A stretch of DNA of 64,000 nt from Halorubrum rutilum (GTDB lineage Archaea; Halobacteriota; Halobacteria; Halobacteriales; Haloferacaceae): NCBI RefSeq assembly GCF_024494565.1, contig NZ_JANHDN010000008.1, forward strand, positions 131,182 to 195,181, written 5' to 3'. The number at the start of each line of letters is the position of its first letter. Position 1 is the first letter of the stretch. The translations under genes and the position numbers were made by a program. Under the pieces are notes generated by a model. It was not told where the DNA came from. It did not search any database and worked only from the letters and a program-made list of their open reading frames with translations. This document shows positions 25,747-33,656 of the stretch, in pieces.

Positions 25747-26550
25747 CTACTCGGCGGCGCGGGGAGATCCCCCGAGGAGCGCCTCGGCGGGGAGCGGCTC
25801 GATCCCCGTCTCGTCGAGGTACCGCTCCAGCCGCGGGACCCGGTCGGCGAAGTCCTCGGGGTCGTGCGAGTCGGTGCCGACGACGAACCGGACGCCGCGG
25901 TCGCGGAAGGCGTCGACGAGCGGGTCGGTCGGGTGGAACAGGTCGAACTCGCCGCGGTCGCCGGCGCGGCCGGCGTTGACCTCCGGGACGGTTCGGGAAT
26001 CCGCGCAGGCGGCCGCGACCCGCTCCCGGTGGGCGGCGGTCGTGAGCCCGCGGAGCGCCGGGTGGTTCTCGACGAGGTCGGCGTGCGCGAGCACGTCGAA
26101 CAGCTCCGACTCGACGAGCGAGACGACCGCGTCGTAGTAGTCGTCGACGAACGCCCGGCGCTCGGCGTCGCTCGCGTCGTCGAACGACTCGAACGGGAAC
26201 ACCTGCCTGCCGGCGACGTAGTGGACGCTGCCGACCGCGTAGTCGAAGTCGGCGTCGGCGAGGAACGCCGCGATCGCCGGCTCCAGCTCCGGCTCGTAGT
26301 CCATCTCCACCGCGTCGTAGAGGGTCAGGTCGGTGCGGTCGGCGGCGATCGCGAGCGCCTCGCGGCGGCGCTCGTACGTGCGGTCGAAGTTGCGGTTCCA
26401 CAGCAGGCGCTCGTCGCGCCACGCCTCGCTCAGGCTGCAGTGGTCGGCGAACCCGACCGCGTCGAGCCCCGCCGCCTCGGCCGCGTCGACCATGAGCGGG
26501 ATCCCCGACCCGTCGGAGTAGGACGTGTGCGCGTGGACGTCGACGGTCAC
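25747..26550 (-). CDS. PHP-domain metal-dependent phosphoesterase
   Basis: A 267-residue PHP protein. Motif 1 is VDVHAHTSYSDGSG at residues 3-16 with HxH. Others are GFADHCSL, MDYEPELEP, and VVGTDSHDPEDF near the C-terminus. Relatives include histidinol phosphatase (HisK) and polymerase-associated PHP domains; the exact substrate is open. Halobacteria often use such a protein as histidinol-phosphatase, but no his genes are nearby. Confidence 0.85.
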   Translation of the reverse strand: MTVDVHAHTSYSDGSGIPLMVDAAEAAGLDAVGFADHCSLSEAWRDERLLWNRNFDRTYERRREALAIAADRTDLTLYDAVEMDYEPELEPAIAAFLADADFDYAVGSVHYVAGRQVFPFESFDDASDAERRAFVDDYYDAVVSLVESELFDVLAHADLVENHPALRGLTTAAHRERVAAACADSRTVPEVNAGRAGDRGEFDLFHPTDPLVDAFRDRGVRFVVGTDSHDPEDFADRVPRLERYLDETGIEPLPAEALLGGSPRAAE

Positions 26551-26655
26551 TCGTGAACGGAGGGGCCGGAGCGGCCTAAGCCCGTCGCGAGGGGCGGCGG
26601 AGGGCCGGGGAGCCGGAACCGAAGCCGTTTGGTTCGGGGGGCGGAATCCCTCCGT

Positions 26656-27987
26656 ATGAACGCGCTACGCGTCGCCGGGGGGCGCGTCCTCCGCCCGGAC
26701 GGCTCCGTGACCGACGCCGACGTGACGATCGACCGCGACGCGGGGCGGATCCTCGCGGTAGGGGAGGCGACCGCCGACGGCGAAGCGGGGGGACGCGTCG
26801 AGGACGTCCCCGACGCCGACGAGACGCTCGACGCCGCGGGGTCGCTCGTGATCCCCGGCCTCGTCAACGCGCACACCCACGTCGCCATGACGCTGCTCCG
26901 CGGGTACGCCGACGACAAGCCGCTGGACGCGTGGCTGCGAGAGGACATCTGGCCGGCCGAGGCCGAACTGACGCCCGACGACGTCGAGGCCGGCGCCGCG
27001 CTCGGCGCGCTGGAGATGGTCCGATCCGGGACGACCGCGTTCGCGGACATGTACTTCGCGATGGACCGGGTCGCCGACGTCGTCGACCGCGCCGGCCTGC
27101 GCGTGCGGCTCGGCCACGGCGTCGTGACGGTCGGGAAAGGGGAGGCCGACGCCCGCGCCGACGTCGAGGAGAGCCTCGCGGTCGCCCGCGAGCTCGACGG
27201 CGCCGCCGACGGCCGGATCCGGACCGCCTTCATGCCGCACTCGCTGACGACCGTCGGCGAGGAGCTCCTGCGCGAGGGGGTCGCCGCGGCCCGCGAGGCG
27301 GGCGTGCCGGTGCACCTCCACGCGAACGAGACGGTCGACGAGGTCGAGCCGATCGTCGACGAGCGCGGCGAGCGACCGATCGCGTACGCCGCCGACCTCG
27401 ACGCGCTCGGCCCGGACGACTTCTTCGCGCACGGCGTCCACGTCGACGGCTCCGAGATTGAGCGCCTCGCGGCCGCCGGGACCGCGGTCGTCCACTGCCC
27501 GGCCTCGAACATGAAGCTCGCCAGCGGGATGGCGCCGGTCCAGCGCCTCCGCGAGGCGGGGGTCACGGTCGCGCTCGGCACCGACGGGGCGGCCTCGAAT
27601 AACGACCTGGACGTCTTCGACGAGATGCGTGACGCCGCGATGATCGGGAAGCTCGCCGCGGACGACGCCGCGGCGGTCCCGGCCGAGGCGGTCGTCGAGA
27701 TGGCGACCGCGGCGGGCGCGGACGCCCTCGGCCTCCCCGGCGGCCGGATCGAGCCGGGCGCGGCCGCGGACCTGGCCGTCGTCGACCTCGACGCCCCGCA
27801 CCTCACGCCGGTCCACGACCCAGTCTCCCACCTCGCGTACGCGGCGCGCGGGAGCGACGTGCGGCACACGGTCTGTGACGGAGAGGTACTCATGCACGAC
27901 CGCGAGGTGCTGACGCTCGACGCCGAGCGGGTGCGGGAGCGCGCCGCGAGCGCCGCGAGCGACCTCGTCGAGCGCGTCGACGGCTGA
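26656..27987 (+). CDS. mtaD: MTA/SAH deaminase (amidohydrolase)
   Basis: A 443-residue amidohydrolase of the methylthioadenosine / S-adenosylhomocysteine deaminase group. The Zn-binding HxH is in VNAHTHVAMTLLRGYADDKPL. Later ligands lie in VHLHANETVDEVEP, FFAHGVHVDG, CPASNMKLASG and GTDGAASNNDLDV. It deaminates SAH, MTA or 5'-deoxyadenosine to inosyl products. The chosen ATG gives the family start (MNALRVAGGRVL). The SAH hydrolase gene lies about 2.5 kb downstream, so SAH removal is doubly represented locally. Confidence 0.88.
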   Translation: MNALRVAGGRVLRPDGSVTDADVTIDRDAGRILAVGEATADGEAGGRVEDVPDADETLDAAGSLVIPGLVNAHTHVAMTLLRGYADDKPLDAWLREDIWPAEAELTPDDVEAGAALGALEMVRSGTTAFADMYFAMDRVADVVDRAGLRVRLGHGVVTVGKGEADARADVEESLAVARELDGAADGRIRTAFMPHSLTTVGEELLREGVAAAREAGVPVHLHANETVDEVEPIVDERGERPIAYAADLDALGPDDFFAHGVHVDGSEIERLAAAGTAVVHCPASNMKLASGMAPVQRLREAGVTVALGTDGAASNNDLDVFDEMRDAAMIGKLAADDAAAVPAEAVVEMATAAGADALGLPGGRIEPGAAADLAVVDLDAPHLTPVHDPVSHLAYAARGSDVRHTVCDGEVLMHDREVLTLDAERVRERAASAASDLVERVDG

Positions 27988-28082
27988 GCGCGAGGCCCCG
28001 TGGCGGCGGAATCTCGCCGAGACGAACCGGAGAGTCGAGGCGGACGGACAGAGTTAATCGGTCGCCGACCGACGGGTCGGTC

Positions 28083-28718
28083 GTGATCGACCTGCCCGTC
28101 GTGGTCGCGTTCGTTCCGGCGGTGATGGCGGTCGTCGTCTCGCCGGGCCCGGACTCGATATACACGGTCACGCGGAGCCTCAGCGAGGGGCGCGCGGCCG
28201 GCGTCGCCGCGGCGGTCGGGACCGCCACCGGCGTGCTGGTGCACGCGGGCGCCGCGGTCCTCGGGCTGTCCGCGCTGCTCCGGACGACCGCGGAGGCGTA
28301 CGTCCTCATGAAGTACGTCGGCGCCGCCTACCTAGTTTATCTCGGCGTGCGGCTGCTCGGGGACGACGAGACGTTCGAGATCGACGAGCCGGTGGAGTCC
28401 GGGGACGGCTCGCTCGTCGACTCGTACCGGAAGGCGCTCACGATCAACGTCACCAACCCGCAGGTGGCCGTCTTCGTCCTCGCCTTCTTCCCGCAGTTCG
28501 TCCCGGCGACCGCGGACGCCGCCCTCCAGCTGTCCGTCCTCGGACTGGTGTACGCGGGGCTCAGCCTCGCGTACCTCGCCGCGGTGGCGCTGTTCGCCGA
28601 CCGGGTCCGGCACCTGCTGCTGGAGTCGGCGACGGGGCGGCGGGCCGTCCGCTACGCGAGCGGGAGCGTCCTGATCGGGTTCGGGCTGAAGCTCGCTCTC
28701 GAGGAGGGTCGGATCTAG
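28083..28718 (+). CDS. LysE-family exporter
   Basis: A 211-residue six-span membrane protein of the LysE/RhtB amino-acid exporter family. The signature VVVSPGPDSIYTVTRSLSEGRAAG is at about residues 17-40, and MKYVGAAYLVYLGVRLL and ALTINVTNPQVAVFVLAFFPQF follow. It starts with GTG. The exported solute is unknown (amino acid or related metabolite). It is separate from the deaminase gene by about 95 nt. Confidence 0.88.
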   Translation: MIDLPVVVAFVPAVMAVVVSPGPDSIYTVTRSLSEGRAAGVAAAVGTATGVLVHAGAAVLGLSALLRTTAEAYVLMKYVGAAYLVYLGVRLLGDDETFEIDEPVESGDGSLVDSYRKALTINVTNPQVAVFVLAFFPQFVPATADAALQLSVLGLVYAGLSLAYLAAVALFADRVRHLLLESATGRRAVRYASGSVLIGFGLKLALEEGRI

Positions 28719-28763
28719 CGAGCGGCGAGGGTCGGACTCCGCGGGAGGTGGGACGGTGGGAAT

Positions 28764-28810
28764 CCCGCAGGATGTGAGACGGACGCGAACCCCGCGGGAT
28801 GTGAGACGGA
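28764..28810. repeat. 27-nt-period tandem repeat
   Basis: The unit CCCGCRGGATGTGAGACGGA occurs at 28764-28783 and 28791-28810 with one mismatch, and a degenerate copy precedes it. It lies in the 292-nt gap between lysE and the secreted repeat protein. Function unknown. Confidence 0.5.
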
Positions 28811-28933
28811 GGTGACGGCCGTCGCGCGCGAGCCGCGCCCGAGCGCCGATCCGGACCGGACCGCCGCTCGATTCGGGGCGGGATCGGGGGTTCGACCCGC
28901 GAAACACCAAATGCGCCGCACAGGCCCGTTAAC

Positions 28934-28980
28934 CCGGATAAAATCCGGATTAAACCGAGTTAAGCGAACTCCCGTTTTAT
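28934..28980 (+). promoter_or_regulatory. Palindromic operator-like site and box A of the secreted repeat protein
   Basis: A perfect palindrome CCGGAT-AAA-ATCCGG (28934-28948) is followed by ATTAAACCGAGTTAAGCG and then a TTTTAT box A at 28975-28980, 31-36 nt before the ATG at 29011. A dimeric regulator could bind the palindrome just upstream of the BRE. The related half-site ATCCGG recurs at about 28979-28984. Confidence 0.5.
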
Positions 28981-29010
28981 CCGGTAACGGCGGTACGACC
29001 CGAGTGGACA

Positions 29011-30411
29011 ATGAGAGGACGCACGACAGCACTCCTACTGGTCGCGGTCGTCGCGCTCGGCGCGATGACCGGCGTCGCCGCCGCCGACGGTCACCTCGAA
29101 GTGGCCGTCGACGACGCCGACGGGGAACCGACGGTCACGGTGACCGAGAACGACACCGCGGTCGAGAACGCCACCGTGGTCGTGAGCGCGGTCGACGCGG
29201 AGAACGAGTCGTACGCGGGGACGGGCGAGTACGAGACGGACGCGAACGGCACCGTCGAGCTCCCCGCTCCCGAGGAAGACGTGACCGTCGAGGTCACGGC
29301 CGCCGCCGACGGTGAGACCGCGTCGACGACGGTCGACCTCGAAGCGCCGGACGGCCTCGAACTCGACGTCGAGGACACCGAGGGCGAGCCGGTCGTCACG
29401 GTCACCGAGAACGACACCGCGGTCGAGAACGCCTCGGTGAACGTCACGACCGCCGACGGCCAGGACGTCACCTACGTCGGCGAGGGCGACTACGAGACCG
29501 ACGAGAACGGCACCGTCGAACTCCCCGCCGCCGAGGAGGACGTGACGGTGAACGTCACGGCGACGGTCGGGAACGACTCCGTCTCGACCGCCGTCGACGT
29601 CGAGGCCCCCGAGGGGCTCGAACTCGACGTCGAGGACACCGACGGCGAGCCGGTCGTCACGGTCACCGACGACGACGAGCCCGCGGAGAACGCCTCGGTG
29701 AACGTCACGACCGCCGACGGACAGAACGTCACCTACGTCGGCGAGGGCGACTACGAGACCGACGCGGACGGCACCGTCGAGCTCCCCGCCGCCGAGGAGG
29801 ACGTCACCGTCGACGTGACCGCGGAGTACGAGAACGACTCCGCCTCGACCACGGTCGACCTGACGACCGGCGAGGACGCCGAGGTGCGCAGGCCGTTCGG
29901 CCTGCAGGTCCGAGAGTTCATCGCGAACCTGGACGACCGCGAGGGCGGCATCGGCGCCGCGGTCTCGGACTTCGTGACGGAGAACAACCCGGGGAACGCG
30001 CCGGACCAGGCGGGCGGCCCGGGCGAGGCGGACGACGAGGACGCGGGCGATGATGATGGAGACGCGGACGACGAGAACGAGAGCGACGCTCCCGGGAACG
30101 GGAACGCGCCCGACCACGCCGGCGGCGACGGCGAGCGCGGACCGCCGGACCACGCCGGTGACGACGACGCGGACGACGACGAAGTCGAAGAGGATGAGAC
30201 CGAGGAAGACGACGTTGACGATGACGATGCGGACGAAGACGAGGCCGAGGAGGACGACGCGGAAGAGAACGAGGCCGATGAAGACGACGCTGACGACGAT
30301 GAGGCCGAAGACGACGACGCGGACGACGATGACGACGAAGACGACGCGGACGACGCGGACGACGGCGAGCGCGGACCGCCGGACCACGCTGGCGGTCCGG
30401 GCGGGAACTGA
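29011..30411 (+). CDS. Secreted protein: three Ig-like repeats and an acidic tail
   Basis: A 466-residue exported protein. A signal peptide (about 1-26, cleaving near AAADG) precedes three similar repeats of about 87 residues. Each contains GEPxVTVTxxD, an ENA(S/T)VxV strand, a GxY(E)TD..GTVELPA turn and EEDVTVxVT. A short helical region follows (RRPFGLQVREFIANLDDREG). The last 150 residues alternate Asp/Glu runs with PDHAG and NAPDHAGG motifs. The fold resembles carboxypeptidase-regulatory or Ig-like surface domains. The many N-[ST] sequons suit N-glycosylation. No cell-wall sorting signal or C-terminal membrane segment is visible, so it is probably released or held electrostatically. Confidence 0.75.
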   Translation: MRGRTTALLLVAVVALGAMTGVAAADGHLEVAVDDADGEPTVTVTENDTAVENATVVVSAVDAENESYAGTGEYETDANGTVELPAPEEDVTVEVTAAADGETASTTVDLEAPDGLELDVEDTEGEPVVTVTENDTAVENASVNVTTADGQDVTYVGEGDYETDENGTVELPAAEEDVTVNVTATVGNDSVSTAVDVEAPEGLELDVEDTDGEPVVTVTDDDEPAENASVNVTTADGQNVTYVGEGDYETDADGTVELPAAEEDVTVDVTAEYENDSASTTVDLTTGEDAEVRRPFGLQVREFIANLDDREGGIGAAVSDFVTENNPGNAPDQAGGPGEADDEDAGDDDGDADDENESDAPGNGNAPDHAGGDGERGPPDHAGDDDADDDEVEEDETEEDDVDDDDADEDEAEEDDAEENEADEDDADDDEAEDDDADDDDDEDDADDADDGERGPPDHAGGPGGN

Positions 30412-30450
30412 CTGCGCGACCCGACGGCCCGGGGGATCCGGGCGGTGACC

Positions 30451-30471
30451 GACGGCTGGAACGGCTTTTTT
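30451..30471 (+). terminator. T-tract terminator
   Basis: A T6 run at 30466-30471 lies about 55 nt after the acidic protein's stop and just before the ahcY promoter. T-tracts are the archaeal termination signal. Confidence 0.55.
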
Positions 30472-30498
30472 CCCGGATCGAGTCCGGTGTCGGCAGGG

Positions 30499-30504
30499 TT
30501 TAGT
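30499..30504 (+). promoter_or_regulatory. Box A of ahcY
   Basis: TTTAGT begins 29 nt before the ATG at 30528. This favours that codon over the in-frame GTG at 30510. Confidence 0.55.
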
Positions 30505-30527
30505 GCGCCGTGAGCGAACCGGTGGGT

Positions 30528-31817
30528 ATGAGCGAAGCCGCGTATCCGCCGGTGTCACAGCACCTCTCGGACGTCGAATCGGCCCGAGAGGAGGGGCGCC
30601 GGAAGATGGACTGGGCGCTCCAGCACATGCCGATCCTGAACGCCCTCCGCGAGGAGTTCGCCGACGAGCGGCCGCTCGCCGGCGAGACGGTCGCGATGGC
30701 GATGCACGTCGAGGCGAAGACGGCGAACCTCGTCGAGCTGCTCGCCGACGGCGGCGCCGAGGTCGCGATCACCGGCTGTAACCCGCTGTCGACCCACGAC
30801 GACGTGTCTGCCGCGCTCGACGCCCACGAGTCGATCACCTCCTACGCGGTCCGCGGCGTCGACGACGACGCCTACTACGACGCGATGCACGCCTGCGTCG
30901 CCCACGAGCCCACCATCACCGTCGACGACGGGATGGACATGGTGAAGCTCGTCCACGAGGAGTACCCCGGCCTGATCGACTCCATCGTCGGCGGCGCCGA
31001 GGAGACGACCACCGGCGTCGACCGCCTGCGCGCGATGGACGCCGACGGCGAGCTTCACTACCCCGTCTTCGCCGTGAACGACACGCCGATGAAGCAGCTG
31101 TTCGACAACGTCCACGGCACGGGCGAGTCGTCGCTCGCGACCATCGCGATGACGACGAACCTCTCGTGGGCCGGGAAGGACGTCGTCGTCGGCGGCTACG
31201 GGCAGTGCGGGAAGGGCGTCGCGAAGAAGGCCTCGGGCCAGAACGCGAACGTCGTCGTCTGCGAGGTCGACCCCCGGAAGGCGCTGGAGGCGCACATGGA
31301 GGGGTACGAGGTGCTCCCGATGAAGGAGGCCGCGAAGAAGGGCGACGTGTTCGTCACGACGACCGGCAACCGCGACGTGATCACCCGCGAGCACTTCGAG
31401 GAGATGAGCGACGGCGTCCTCCTCGCGAACGCCGGCCACTTCGACGTGGAGGTGAACCTCGACGACCTCGACGACCTCGCGGTCGACCGCTACGAGGTCC
31501 GCGACGGCGTCGAGGGGTTCGAGATGGCGGACGGCCGCGTCCTGAACGTCATCGCGGAGGGGCGGCTCGTCAACCTCGCCGCGCCGATCGCCCTCGGCCA
31601 CCCGGTCGAGGTGATGGACCAGAGCTTCGGCGTCCAGGCGGTCGTCGTCCGCGAGCTCGCCGAGAGCGGCGACGCGTACGACGCCGGCGTCCACGACGTG
31701 CCCGACGAGCTCGACCGCGAGGTCGCGGACATCAAGCTCGCGGCCGAGGGCGTCGAGTACGACGAGCTCAGCGACGAGCAGCGCGAGTACATGGACAGCT
31801 GGGAGCACGGGACCTAA
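30528..31817 (+). CDS. ahcY: Adenosylhomocysteinase (SAH hydrolase)
   Basis: A 429-residue NAD-dependent enzyme that cleaves S-adenosylhomocysteine to adenosine and homocysteine, relieving inhibition of methyltransferases. Motifs: GETVAMAMHVEAKTANLVE, ITGCNPLSTHDDV, EETTTGVDRL, NDTPMKQLFDN, and the Rossmann loop VVVGGYGQCGKGVA. GHPVEVMDQSFG is near the C-terminus. The length is normal for archaeal/bacterial forms. It appears monocistronic. The MTA/SAH deaminase at 26656 offers a second route for the same metabolite. Confidence 0.95.
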   Translation: MSEAAYPPVSQHLSDVESAREEGRRKMDWALQHMPILNALREEFADERPLAGETVAMAMHVEAKTANLVELLADGGAEVAITGCNPLSTHDDVSAALDAHESITSYAVRGVDDDAYYDAMHACVAHEPTITVDDGMDMVKLVHEEYPGLIDSIVGGAEETTTGVDRLRAMDADGELHYPVFAVNDTPMKQLFDNVHGTGESSLATIAMTTNLSWAGKDVVVGGYGQCGKGVAKKASGQNANVVVCEVDPRKALEAHMEGYEVLPMKEAAKKGDVFVTTTGNRDVITREHFEEMSDGVLLANAGHFDVEVNLDDLDDLAVDRYEVRDGVEGFEMADGRVLNVIAEGRLVNLAAPIALGHPVEVMDQSFGVQAVVVRELAESGDAYDAGVHDVPDELDREVADIKLAAEGVEYDELSDEQREYMDSWEHGT

Positions 31818-31913
31818 TCGGCGAGTCGTGGCGGGCCGGTCTGACTCGGCGGAACCGATTCCCCGACCGCACCGGTCCGACCCGCTTTTGTGCCGCGCGA
31901 CCGTACCGACTCC

Positions 31914-32063
31914 ATGAACCTGACCGCGGTGTTACACGCCGGATTCGGCGTCTCGGTGTTGGCCGGAATCATCGTCTCCGACACGACGCTTCGGATCGCC
32001 GCCTTCGCGCTCGGGGTCGTCCTCTTCGTCGCCGGTATCGTCGTGTCGCGGCGGGGCGACTGA
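31914..32063 (+). CDS. Small two-span membrane protein
   Basis: A 49-residue protein (MNLTAVLHAGFGVSVLAGII...) with two hydrophobic segments (about 5-21 and 28-44) and an RRGD tail. A box A (CTTTTG at about 31885-31890) lies 28 nt upstream. No family recognised. The nucS gene follows after about 50 nt and has its own promoter. Confidence 0.65.
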   Translation: MNLTAVLHAGFGVSVLAGIIVSDTTLRIAAFALGVVLFVAGIVVSRRGD

Positions 32064-32083
32064 GGGGGAAAGGCCGCGCGCCC

Positions 32084-32090
32084 TTTTTGA
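32084..32090 (+). promoter_or_regulatory. Box A of nucS
   Basis: TTTTTGA lies about 27-30 nt before a GTG at 32114, supporting that non-ATG start for NucS. Confidence 0.5.
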
Positions 32091-32113
32091 GTCGCGACCG
32101 CCTACGGGGGTTA

Positions 32114-32893
32114 GTGACAGTCACGAGCGTCCACGACCCGAGCCACCGCGAGGCGCTCTGGGAGCTGGAAGACGCCTTCGAGCGCGGCGACCTCGTCAGC
32201 CTGTTCGGGCGCTGCACCGTCGCCTACGAGGGCCGCGCCGCCTCCGACCTCGGCCCCGGCGACCGGCTGCTCGTGTTGAAGCCCGACGGCGCCGCCCTCG
32301 TCCACACCGACGAGGGGCGCCAGCCGGTCAACTGGCAGCCGCCGGGGTCGGAGCACCGCGCCGCGGTCCGCGAGGGGCGACTCCGGGTCGTGTCGACGCG
32401 GACGAACCCCGCGGAGACGCTGACGGTCCGCTTCTCCGACGTCCACCAGCTCTCCGGAATGGCCGTGACGGGCGGCCGCGACCTCGCGCTCCACGGCAGC
32501 GAGGAGGACCTCCGGACTCGAATCCTGGAGCGCCCCGAGCTCGTCGAGCCGGGGTTCGAGCCGAAGGCGACCGAGCGCCCCTCCGGCGCCGGCCCGATGG
32601 ACGTGTTCGGCGTCGACGCCGACGGCACCCCGGTCGTCGTCGAGCTGAAACGGCGGCGCGTCGGGCCCGACGCCGTCGGCCAGCTCGCCCGGTACGTGCG
32701 GGCGCTCCGCGAGGAGTTGGGGGCGACGGAATCGGCGGGGGACGACGGCGACGGCGTCGGCGGCGGCGACGGCGAGACCGAGCCCGCCGTCCGCGGGGTG
32801 CTCGTCGCGCCCTCGGTCACGGACCGGGCCGCCGAGCGGCTCGCGGACCGCGGGTTCGACCACGTCGCGCTCGAACCGACGCCCGAGGAGTGA
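32114..32893 (+). CDS. nucS: Mismatch-specific endonuclease NucS (EndoMS)
   Basis: A 259-residue NucS. The N-terminal DNA-binding domain (about 1-115: DLVSLFGRCTVAYEGRA, GDRLLVLKPDGAALVH) precedes a RecB-like nuclease domain with GPMDVFGVDADGTPVVVELKRRR, in which the Asp and the ExK form the active site, and then QLARYVRAL. It cuts both strands at mismatches and supports replication fidelity in archaea lacking MutSL. An acidic insertion of about 20 residues sits before the last helix. GTG start by box A spacing. Confidence 0.93.
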   Translation: MTVTSVHDPSHREALWELEDAFERGDLVSLFGRCTVAYEGRAASDLGPGDRLLVLKPDGAALVHTDEGRQPVNWQPPGSEHRAAVREGRLRVVSTRTNPAETLTVRFSDVHQLSGMAVTGGRDLALHGSEEDLRTRILERPELVEPGFEPKATERPSGAGPMDVFGVDADGTPVVVELKRRRVGPDAVGQLARYVRALREELGATESAGDDGDGVGGGDGETEPAVRGVLVAPSVTDRAAERLADRGFDHVALEPTPEE

Positions 32894-33013
32894 GGCGGGA
32901 GCGCGGGAGGGAGCGGCCGAGAGCCGACCCGCCGGCGCCCGAATCGCGGGCGGGCGGCGTCGCGGTATCGAAGGGTTTATCGCCGCAGCACGGGCTACAT
33001 CGGACAAGTAGCC

Positions 33014-33544
33014 ATGTCTGACAAACCCGCCTCCATGTATCGGACGATCGACAAGCCGTCGTACACCCGCCGCGAGTACATCACGGGCATCCCGGGCTCG
33101 AAGATCGCCCAGCACAACATGGGCGACCTCTCCGCGGAGCCGGACGACTACCCCGTCCAGATCAGCCTCCGCGTCGAGGAGGAGCTGCAGGTCCGACACG
33201 GCTCGCTGGAGAGCGCGCGCCTCTCGGCGAACCGCCACCTGATCAAGGAGCTCGGCGAGGGCAACTACAAGATGACCCTCCGCAAGTTCCCCCACCAGGT
33301 CATCCGGGAGAACAAGCAGGCGACCGGCGCCGGCGCGGACCGCGTCTCCGACGGGATGCGCCAGGCGTTCGGCAAGCCGGTCGGGACGGCCGCCCGCCTG
33401 AACGCGGACGACATCGTCTTCACCGCCTACTGCGACGTCGAGCAGGCGCCCGCGGTGAAGGAGGCGTTCCGCCGCGCGTACAACAAGCTCTCGCCGCCGT
33501 GCCGGATCACGGTCGACCGCGGCGAGAAGCTCCTCGTCTCGTAG
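33014..33544 (+). CDS. rpl10e: Ribosomal protein L10e (uL16 family)
   Basis: A 176-residue large-subunit ribosomal protein of the L10e/L16 family. It sits near the A-site tRNA. It opens with [20 protein letters not shown], and [21 protein letters not shown] carries the loop reaching the peptidyl-transferase region. The C-terminus [15 protein letters not shown] is typical. A TTTATC box A lies at 32976-32981. A single gene, not in a ribosomal operon, which is usual for l10e in Halobacteria. Confidence 0.96.
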   Translation: MSDKPASMYRTIDKPSYTRREYITGIPGSKIAQHNMGDLSAEPDDYPVQISLRVEEELQVRHGSLESARLSANRHLIKELGEGNYKMTLRKFPHQVIRENKQATGAGADRVSDGMRQAFGKPVGTAARLNADDIVFTAYCDVEQAPAVKEAFRRAYNKLSPPCRITVDRGEKLLVS

Positions 33545-33656
33545 TCGGGCCGCCCCTTTTCGAGGCGTGGTTCTCGCAGCCGTGAGCCGCGCGGCCGCGA
33601 GACCGTCGCGCGGCGAGCCGAACTCCTGAAATACCTTCCTCCCGTACCGAACGACA

